From contig NZ_FOIS01000001.1 of the NCBI RefSeq assembly GCF_900110455.1, positions 372,001-436,000 on the forward strand: DNA of 64,000 nt, in the 5' to 3' direction. The stretch comes from Natrinema salifodinae (lineage in GTDB: Archaea > Halobacteriota > Halobacteria > Halobacteriales > Natrialbaceae). This document shows positions 58,399-64,000 of this stretch, one piece after another. Every line of letters begins with the position of its first letter. The first letter of the stretch is position 1. The translations under genes and the position numbers were made by a program. Below the pieces are notes generated by a model. The model was not told the origin of the DNA. It did no database searches and saw nothing but the letters and a program-made list of their open reading frames with translations.

Positions 58399-59136
58399 AT
58401 GCCCGATACGCATCGGATCCCGATCGACGCGGCGACCGGGGTGGACGCGACGCCCGACGTCGTCGCCGTGCACCACGAGGCCGATTCCGACGCCTGGCTG
58501 GTCTTCTGCCACGGCCTGCGAAGCGACAAGTCCGGCAGCTACGAGCGACGGTGTCGACGCGCCGTCGAAGCGGGGTACAACGCCGTCCGGTTCGACTGCC
58601 GGGGCTGTGGCGAATCCGACGGCGAGTTCGCCGCGTCGACGCTCGCGGCGCGACTGACCGATCTCCGTCACGTCGTCGACTACTTCGATCCCGAGTCGTA
58701 CGCGCTGTTCGGTTCGAGTTTCGGCGGGAAGGCCGCCTTCCACGCCGCGGCCGACGACGACCGCGTCGACGCGGTCGCTACGCGTGCGCCCGTGACGACG
58801 AACGGGGCGTTCGACGACTACCGATCTGCCGTCGATCGCGACGGAACGTGGACGTTCGACACCGGCGAGCGGATCGACCGCTGGTTCTTCGACGCGCTCG
58901 ATCGCTACCCGTTCGACCACGTCGTCGATGCACTCGATGTTCCGGTCGCGATCTTCCACGGCGGCGACGACGCGGTCGTCGACCCGACCGATAGCTTCGA
59001 CGCCGCCAGGCGACTCGAGACCGACGTCCTCCTCGAACGGTTCGCGGGGGAAGGCCACCGGTTCTCCCGGGCCGCCGAAGAACGGCTTCTGGATCGGCTG
59101 TTCGAGTGGCTCGAGTGGGCGTACGGACCGGCGTAA
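58399..59136 (+). CDS. Alpha/beta-fold hydrolase
   Basis: This 245-residue protein has the order of an alpha/beta hydrolase: VFCHGLRSDKSGSYERR (oxyanion loop), the nucleophile elbow FGSSFGGKAA, IFHGGDDAVVDPTDS (acid) and AGEGHRFSRAAEE (catalytic His). This subgroup, with RFDCRGCGESDGE, includes esterases and dipeptidyl-peptidase-like enzymes. No signal peptide is visible. Substrate unknown. Confidence 0.85.
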   Translation: MPDTHRIPIDAATGVDATPDVVAVHHEADSDAWLVFCHGLRSDKSGSYERRCRRAVEAGYNAVRFDCRGCGESDGEFAASTLAARLTDLRHVVDYFDPESYALFGSSFGGKAAFHAAADDDRVDAVATRAPVTTNGAFDDYRSAVDRDGTWTFDTGERIDRWFFDALDRYPFDHVVDALDVPVAIFHGGDDAVVDPTDSFDAARRLETDVLLERFAGEGHRFSRAAEERLLDRLFEWLEWAYGPA

Positions 59137-59214
59137 CGACCATCGGCGGGATCGCGGTCGGATCGATCAAAGCCCGCGATCTTTCCTGATAAACTTCTTG
59201 GCGCTATATGGAAT

Positions 59215-59226
59215 GGGGGGGGGGGG
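59215..59226. repeat. G12 homopolymer
   Basis: Twelve consecutive G lie 76 bp before the GTG start of the winged-helix gene, upstream of its TATA-like element. Long homopolymers are unstable and could alter promoter spacing. Confidence 0.85.
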
Positions 59227-59238
59227 TGCGGCGAGCGT

Positions 59239-59258
59239 GTTTTCTCACCCAGAAAAAC
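59239..59258. promoter_or_regulatory. Inverted repeat (TTTTCT-CACCC-AGAAAA) upstream of winged-helix pair
   Basis: The core 59240-59256 has 6-bp perfect arms. Its reverse complement GTTTTTCTGGGTGAGAAAAC is nearly the same as the inverted repeat at 60262-60280. Confidence 0.55.
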
Positions 59259-59266
59259 CGGACTGC

Positions 59267-59275
59267 TTTTCATAG
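59267..59275 (+). promoter_or_regulatory. TATA-type element of the winged-helix gene
   Basis: TTTTCATAG ends 26 nt before the GTG at 59302, consistent with a leaderless transcript. Confidence 0.5.
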
Positions 59276-59301
59276 CGATACCGGAACGAACGGTTATACC
59301 A

Positions 59302-59649
59302 GTGAGTGAGGACACCAACTTGTCGACCCTGCTTGCGGTCCTCGACGACGAGTACGCACGGGATATCCTCACCCACACGAGCGTCGAACCCATGTCTGCT
59401 AGTACACTGAGCGAACGGTGTGACGCGTCCCTCCCGACGATCTATCGACGGCTCGACCGGCTCGAGGAGTGTAACCTCGTCACCGAAGAGACCGAACTCG
59501 CACCCGACGGCAACCACTACAGCGTTTACAGTGCGAACCTCGATCGGCTGGAACTATCGCTCAACGAGGGCTCGTTCACACTCGAACTGACGTACCGTGA
59601 GGAAGACGTCGCCGACAAGTTCACCCGCATGTGGGAGGGCATGCGATGA
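59302..59649 (+). CDS. Winged-helix (ArsR-like) regulator
   Basis: This 115-residue protein starts at GTG. LLAVLDDEYARDILTHTSVEPMSASTLSERC and SLPTIYRRLDRLEECNLVTEETELAPDG form a winged helix, followed by a beta-hairpin and an amphipathic end. It overlaps the membrane protein gene by 4 bp, a pairing common in Halobacteria in which the DNA-binding protein and a small membrane protein are co-made. It is the likely user of the inverted repeat upstream. Confidence 0.82.
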   Translation: MSEDTNLSTLLAVLDDEYARDILTHTSVEPMSASTLSERCDASLPTIYRRLDRLEECNLVTEETELAPDGNHYSVYSANLDRLELSLNEGSFTLELTYREEDVADKFTRMWEGMR

Positions 59650-59957
59650 CCCGGAGCGTCGTCCGAGTCGACGAAGCGACGCTGTTCGAACTGCTGACCG
59701 TCGCGAGCCTCTTTCTCGTCGCACTCTTCGGGACGATCATCGCCTACCAGGCCTACCGGGGTTACCGGCGCAACGACGCGACTTCGATGCTCTATCTCGC
59801 TGTCGGCCTCCTTTTGCTGACGCTGTTCCCGTTCCTGCTCAACGTCATCGTGACGACGCTGGTGAGCCCTGAGCGGATTGTCATCGCGCTGCTGGAGAAT
59901 ATCAGCCGCCTGGTCGGCCTGGTCGCAATCACCTACTCTCTGTACGGACAGCACTGA
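59646..59957 (+). CDS. Small membrane protein (DUF7521-like)
   Basis: This 103-residue protein has three membrane helices (LLTVASLFLVALFGTIIAYQA, MLYLAVGLLLLTLFPFLLNV, IALLENISRLVGLVAITYSLYG). The ATG lies in the ATGA overlap with the winged-helix gene. A sensor or anti-regulator role is possible from the pairing but not shown by the sequence. Confidence 0.78.
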   Translation: MTRSVVRVDEATLFELLTVASLFLVALFGTIIAYQAYRGYRRNDATSMLYLAVGLLLLTLFPFLLNVIVTTLVSPERIVIALLENISRLVGLVAITYSLYGQH

Positions 59958-60356
59958 AAACGATCGTCTCCCGTCCATGGTCGGTTCCGGTCTGGTTTAG
60001 CTCGGTAACTCGTTCTCGGTCGATACGAGCGGGAGGGCCGAAGCGGTGCGCGGTACAAGCCGCGTGCGCAGCGATTCCCGTCAGCGGCGGGAGGTGGGTC
60101 GATCGACGCGGAACGGCTCCGTCGAGGGGATCGCGGGGCCGGAGTGGTAGCGTCGCGACCCTGGGATGATCGGATGCGGGGGACCAACGAGGCGTGCGGG
60201 GCTGGCGTACCTCGTCCCCCGTGCGTTCTTTTCCGCGTGTTCGTATTAGTATTGGAAGCGCGTTTTCTGGGTTGGAAAACACTGTGCCGAGTCGTTCGGT
60301 TTCGCGTCCATCGTCGGTCCCACAGGTTCTTTGGGATCGCCGTCGAGAGGCCCGCT
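59958..60356. other. Intergenic region before UspA gene
   Basis: This 399 bp gap holds the inverted repeat at 60262-60280 and AT-rich sequence near 60240-60300 that may be the UspA promoter. No other feature is supported. Confidence 0.5.
60262..60280. promoter_or_regulatory. Inverted repeat GTTTTC-N7-GAAAAC before UspA gene
   Basis: GTTTTCTGGGTTGGAAAAC lies about 77 bp upstream of the UspA start. It shares TTTTCTGGGT and GAAAAC with the element at 59239-59258. Confidence 0.55.
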
Positions 60357-60752
60357 ATGCACTATTTGGTCGGGACCGATTCGATCCACACGACGGCCTC
60401 GATCTGCGATTATCTCGGCGAGCGAGCGACCGCCACCGATGCCGTGACCGTCGTCGCCGTCGCGCCGAGCGACGATCCGACGGCCCGCCGAGACGCCGAG
60501 GAAGCGCTAACCGTCGCCCCCGTTCGCCTGGCGACGGTCGGCGACGTCGAGACCGAGTTGCGGGAGGGCGAGGGATCGCCGGCGGACGTCCTCCGCGCCG
60601 CCGCGGCGGACAGCGACGCTGACGAGTTCGTGATCGGCTCCCGCGGCGGCGATCCCGACGCCGCTGCGACGCGGGACCTCGGCTCGACCGCGCGGGAACT
60701 GCTGGCAGCCGCCGACCGGCCGGTGGTCGTCGTTCCGGGTCCCGAATTCTAA
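60357..60752 (+). CDS. Universal stress protein A-family protein
   Basis: This 131-residue single-domain protein has YLVGTDSIHTTASICDYL at the N-terminus and the nucleotide-binding C-terminal motif VIGSRGG ... GSTARELLAAADRPVVVVPG (G-2x-G-9x-G-S type). Many UspA proteins bind ATP and act in stress adaptation. It is a single gene. Confidence 0.85.
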   Translation: MHYLVGTDSIHTTASICDYLGERATATDAVTVVAVAPSDDPTARRDAEEALTVAPVRLATVGDVETELREGEGSPADVLRAAAADSDADEFVIGSRGGDPDAAATRDLGSTARELLAAADRPVVVVPGPEF

Positions 60753-60867
60753 GTTGTACTCCGGCGGCGACACTCAGCCCTGTCGCTCGCACGGGTTCTC
60801 GCGGACTCTTACGGACTAAATCTCGAAAACGAACGGCGGTGGGTGCGGGGAACGAAACCGGTACGGC

Positions 60868-61662
60868 TCAGAACGGGAACAGCGAGTCGGCCTCGAGATC
60901 GCGCTCGATCAGTTCGATCTCGTGGCCGTCCTGATCCTTCGTGAACGCGTACATGTTGTCGTTGCTCTCGGGGTCGCGGTAGTCGTCGGCATCCCGCTCC
61001 AGCAGCGCCTCCCAGTCCTCGGCGAGGTCGTCGACGCGGATACAGAGGTGGCCCCAGGCGTCGCCCGCGTCGTAGCTACGGCCGTCGTAGTTGTAGGTGA
61101 GCTCGACGGACATCGCCTCGGGAGCGGCGTCTCGGGGCTCGACGAAGTAGTTCGCGAAGGTGTCGGCCTCCCAGCGGCCGACCTCGTCGTACTCGAATTT
61201 CCGGGTCCAGAAGCCCAGCGCCTCGTCGGCGTCCTCGACGCGGATCATGGTGTGGTCGAGCGACCACAGCGCGCCCTCGTCGGGGTCGCGCTGGACGATC
61301 TCGACCTCGTGGCCGTCGGGATCTTTGACGAAGGCGTAGTCGCCGCCGCAGGACTCGGGGTCGCGATAGTCCTCGACACCCTCGTCCATGAGCTGCTGGT
61401 AGTAGTCCTCGAGTTCGCCCTCGGGAACGCGGACCGCGATGTGCCCCCAGGCGTCGCCCAGTTCGGGCACCTCGCCCTCGTTGTGGGTGATCTCGAGCAT
61501 CGCCCCGTCCTCGTGCATGTCCTCGGGTCCGAGGTAGACGATGGTGAAGCCGTCGCCCTCGTAGCGGTCCTTCTCCTCGTACTCGAGGTGGGTCTGGTAC
61601 CACTCGAGGGACTCCTCCAGATCCGCGACGCGAATCATCGTGTGGTCGAGCGTTCCGTCCAT
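60868..61662 (-). CDS. Two-domain VOC-family (glyoxalase I-like) protein
   Basis: This 264-residue protein has two tandem VOC domains of about 125 residues, each starting LDHTMIRVxDxxE and ending YAFxKDxDGHEIEL-type. The metal-binding His/Glu pattern of glyoxalase I (HTMI ... EIE) is present in both. It likely isomerises a methylglyoxal-thiol adduct or a related substrate. The ATG at 61662 is preferred over one 9 codons upstream because the domain begins right there. Confidence 0.85.
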   Translation of the reverse strand: MDGTLDHTMIRVADLEESLEWYQTHLEYEEKDRYEGDGFTIVYLGPEDMHEDGAMLEITHNEGEVPELGDAWGHIAVRVPEGELEDYYQQLMDEGVEDYRDPESCGGDYAFVKDPDGHEVEIVQRDPDEGALWSLDHTMIRVEDADEALGFWTRKFEYDEVGRWEADTFANYFVEPRDAAPEAMSVELTYNYDGRSYDAGDAWGHLCIRVDDLAEDWEALLERDADDYRDPESNDNMYAFTKDQDGHEIELIERDLEADSLFPF

Positions 61663-61710
61663 GCGCGAAACAAGGCCTGCGGGCAGCAAAAACGTGGCGA
61701 AGGCGGCGGT

Positions 61711-63426
61711 CTAGTCGAGGTCTTCCGGCGCCGACCCGGCCTCGGCGTCCGTCCCGCGACGAGCGAGGTCAGCGTCGATCGCGGAGGCCTTGGGAGCGAC
61801 GCCCTTGCGGCGGGCGTCGAATTCGGAAAGTCCGTAGACGAGACCGACGAGCAGGACGACGCCCAGCGGCAGGAAGACGACGGGCGGGACGCCGAGGAAG
61901 CCGTAGAGCGCGTAACAGACGATCACGACGAGCAGGACCGTGCCGGCGTAGTACAGCTGCGTGCGGATGTGATCGATGAGGTCCGCCCCGGTGAACGTCG
62001 AGGAGAGGACCGAGGTGTCCGAGATCGGCGACGTGTGGTCGCCGAAAATCGCGCCCGAGAACACCGCGCCGACCATCACCGGCATGAGTTCGAACGTACC
62101 GGTGAGTTCGTAGGCGACGCGGATCGCGATCGGCGTGACGATTCCCATCGTCGCCCACGACGACCCCATGGTGAACGCGACGAACGCGGAGACGAGCAAC
62201 ACGACGATCGGGAGAACGGCCGGCGAGACGATTCCCTCCGCGACGCCGGCGACGTAGACCCCCGTTCCGAGATCCTCGGCGACCGCGCTGATCGACCAGG
62301 CGAGCACCAGGATCGTCACCGCGGTCAGCATGAGGTCGAATCCCTCGAGCGCCGTCTCGACGCCGTCGCCGAGGTCGAAGAGGTCGTAAGCCAGGCCGAT
62401 GAGGATCGCGGTCGCGACCATCGCGAACGAGCCCCAGACGAGCGCGGCCGCGAAGTCGCCGGCGCCGATGACGTCGACCAGAACCTGTACGACGCCGCCG
62501 TCACCGATGGCCCCCTCGAGCGATGTCGGCGCACCCGCGTCGGCCTGATCGGCGACCCAGGACTGGTAGCCGGTCCGGAAGGCGCCGGCCAGCGTGACCG
62601 CAATCAGAACGACGATCGGCACGAAGAACGTTCGGAGCATCGGTCGGTCCTCGATCGGCGCACCCAGGTCCTCCTCGACTTCCTGGAGCGGCTGCGCGTC
62701 GTCGCGGTTTACCTTCCCCGTCCGCCAGGCGCGGTGCTCGGCGTCGAGCATCTCGCCGTAGTCGCGCCGCGACAGGATGATGACGCCCACCATGACGATC
62801 GCGAGCAGCGAGTAGGTGTTGAACGGGATCGAGCCGACGAACGTCTCGAACGTCCCCGGCGTGTCGGCCGCGGCGACGTCGTAGTCGTTGCTCTCGACGA
62901 GCGCGGCGTATCCCTCGTCGATCATCGACAGCTGGAACGCGACCCAACTCGAGAGGCCGATCGTCGCGACGGGCGCGGCCGTCGAGTCGACGATGTAGGA
63001 GAGTTTCTCCCGGGAGATGCGCATCTGATCGGAGATCTCGCGCATCGTGCTGCCGACGATGGCCGTGTTGGCGTAGTCGTCGAAGAACAGGAGCATTCCG
63101 AGGACCCACGTCGCCAGGCCGGCGTTGCGCTGGGTCTCGAGCCGATTCGTCGCCCAGTTGCGGACGGCGGTCGCGCCGCCGAGGCGCCAGATCAGCGCCA
63201 CGCCCGATCCCAGCAACAGGGTGAAGATCAGGATCTGGGCGTGGAACACGTCCGCCATCGACTCGGCGATCCAGTCGAACGCTTGTCCGAGGCCAATACT
63301 ACCGGTTACGATGACGCCGCCCGACCAGATCCCGAGGAACAGCGACAGGATCGGCCGACGCGTCACGATCGCGAGCCCGATCGCGAGCAGCGGCGGCAGG
63401 AGCGAGAGCGCGCCAAATTCTGCCAT
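61711..63426 (-). CDS. nhaC: Na+/H+ antiporter NhaC family
   Basis: This 571-residue protein has 11-13 helices. Motifs include LLLGSGVALIWRLGG, LLFFDDYANTAIVGSTMREI, STAAPVATIGLSSWVAFQ and SGAIFGDHTSPISDTSVLSS (conserved Asp/Thr/Ser in the ion path), typical of the NhaC/IT superfamily. It probably exchanges Na+ for H+, possibly with an amino-acid or dicarboxylate cargo in some relatives. The C-terminal tail is hydrophilic. Confidence 0.88.
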   Translation of the reverse strand: MAEFGALSLLPPLLAIGLAIVTRRPILSLFLGIWSGGVIVTGSIGLGQAFDWIAESMADVFHAQILIFTLLLGSGVALIWRLGGATAVRNWATNRLETQRNAGLATWVLGMLLFFDDYANTAIVGSTMREISDQMRISREKLSYIVDSTAAPVATIGLSSWVAFQLSMIDEGYAALVESNDYDVAAADTPGTFETFVGSIPFNTYSLLAIVMVGVIILSRRDYGEMLDAEHRAWRTGKVNRDDAQPLQEVEEDLGAPIEDRPMLRTFFVPIVVLIAVTLAGAFRTGYQSWVADQADAGAPTSLEGAIGDGGVVQVLVDVIGAGDFAAALVWGSFAMVATAILIGLAYDLFDLGDGVETALEGFDLMLTAVTILVLAWSISAVAEDLGTGVYVAGVAEGIVSPAVLPIVVLLVSAFVAFTMGSSWATMGIVTPIAIRVAYELTGTFELMPVMVGAVFSGAIFGDHTSPISDTSVLSSTFTGADLIDHIRTQLYYAGTVLLVVIVCYALYGFLGVPPVVFLPLGVVLLVGLVYGLSEFDARRKGVAPKASAIDADLARRGTDAEAGSAPEDLD

Positions 63427-63655
63427 ATCTACCTAGTCGTCGAGCGGTCGGATATTTTTCACCGTTCCGATTCGAATACCGTCCAGTCAGAAAACGTACG
63501 TGTCGTGTGCGCGCGAATTGGGCGGAATCCGTGCACTTCTGATCAAATAGTTGACTTCTGTCGGGCAAAAATAAAGGCCGTCAGCGGCCGATACCAGTTG
63601 GGTCAGCCGCTAAACCGGATGACGCCGGATCGAACGTATCCCGGTGGCTGCCCGG

Positions 63656-64000
63656 TTACCGACGCAGGATCAGCTTGAGCACGTCCTCGTCCTGAAGGAC
63701 GTGATCGCGCCCGACCTGCTGTTCGTCGTGGGTCGCGCTGGGGCCGGTGACGCGGGCGAAGCGGAACCGCTCTTCCATCTCGCCGCCGAGCTTCTCGAGC
63801 GCGTCGTCGACGGACGCGCCCTCCTCGATCACGAGCGGCTCCTCCCAGTCGATACCGCGGCCTGGCTTGTCCATGTAGACCCGGATGAGCCCGAGATTCT
63901 CCCAGATCCGGTCCTTGAGTGCCTCGAGACCCTTCTCCTTCTCGGCGCTGATGAAGGTGACGTCCGCCGGATCGAGGTCCCGGTCGCGAAGTTGCTCGTC
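63656..64000 (-). CDS. TGS-domain GTPase, DRG/Obg family (3' part only)
   Basis: The reading frame is open to the window edge, so the start lies beyond base 64000. The visible 114 residues begin with DVTFISAEKEKGLEALKDRIWENL, the G5-type SAxxGxG region of a small GTPase. A TGS domain follows (VYMDKPGRGIDWEEPLVIEEG ... FARVTGPSATHDEQQVGRDHVLQDEDVLKLILRR), as in DRG proteins. DRG GTPases act in translation and ribosome stress. The stop codon is TAA. Confidence 0.85.
   Translation of the reverse strand, partial: DEQLRDRDLDPADVTFISAEKEKGLEALKDRIWENLGLIRVYMDKPGRGIDWEEPLVIEEGASVDDALEKLGGEMEERFRFARVTGPSATHDEQQVGRDHVLQDEDVLKLILRR

Noticed and set aside
60922-63678. A 918-codon open frame on the plus strand
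   Set aside because: It is antisense to the nhaC and VOC genes, which have clear family motifs. The translation is Arg/Asp/Glu-rich low complexity, typical of shadow frames in GC-rich haloarchaeal DNA.
1-64000. tRNA, rRNA or other stable RNA genes
   Set aside because: Reading of the intergenic regions gave no cloverleaf with a conserved TTCRA arm or rRNA-like segment.

Overview
The window is a 64 kb piece of a haloarchaeal (class Halobacteria) chromosome. The evidence is high GC, strongly acidic proteins, Tat signal peptides on secreted proteins, TATA-type promoters about 27 nt before start codons, small CxxC zinc-ribbon proteins, and families typical of Halobacteria (CbtAB, Mrp antiporter with many D-type subunits, winged-helix/membrane regulators). 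The lineage below class is not certain; it looks Natrialbales-like. I saw no rRNA, tRNA, CRISPR or insertion sequence.

Region 1 (1-31 kb) is a surface/exopolysaccharide locus. It holds an asparagine-synthase-like enzyme cut by the window edge, three paralogous Tat-exported beta-helix proteins (two with a repeated C-terminal module), a Wzx-type flippase, a large membrane protein, a PP-loop enzyme, an alkaline-phosphatase-superfamily hydrolase, a polysaccharide deacetylase, an oxidoreductase/DUF362/epimerase operon, three glycosyltransferase-type proteins, and a four-enzyme operon that fits synthesis of UDP-2,3-diacetamido-2,3-dideoxy-glucuronate. Nine promoters here, including those of a DUF1616 membrane protein and a PadR-type regulator, carry the same correctly oriented ATAACAAA(G) element (one copy reads ATTACAAAG). 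I read this as a candidate polysaccharide regulon.

Region 2 (28-45 kb) mixes regulators and housekeeping genes: three winged-helix/transmembrane DUF7344-type proteins, small winged-helix proteins, zinc ribbons, a large acidic repeat-rich surface protein, a GalE-like epimerase, a dihydroorotase-like amidohydrolase convergent with dihydroorotate dehydrogenase, a thiolase with Ser in place of the nucleophilic Cys, and a MaoC hydratase.

Region 3 (45-55 kb) has a cobalt transporter operon (cbtB-cbtA-ferredoxin-like) divergent from a nine-gene Mrp-type cation/proton antiporter operon whose first gene is a universal-stress-protein/MrpE fusion.

Region 4 (55-64 kb) has a tyrosine-recombinase-like protein without a catalytic Tyr, a secreted glycerophosphodiesterase, an alpha/beta hydrolase, a winged-helix/membrane-protein pair preceded by a G12 tract, a UspA protein, a two-domain VOC protein, an NhaC antiporter and the end of a TGS-domain GTPase gene. 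Two nearly identical inverted repeats precede the winged-helix pair and the UspA gene.
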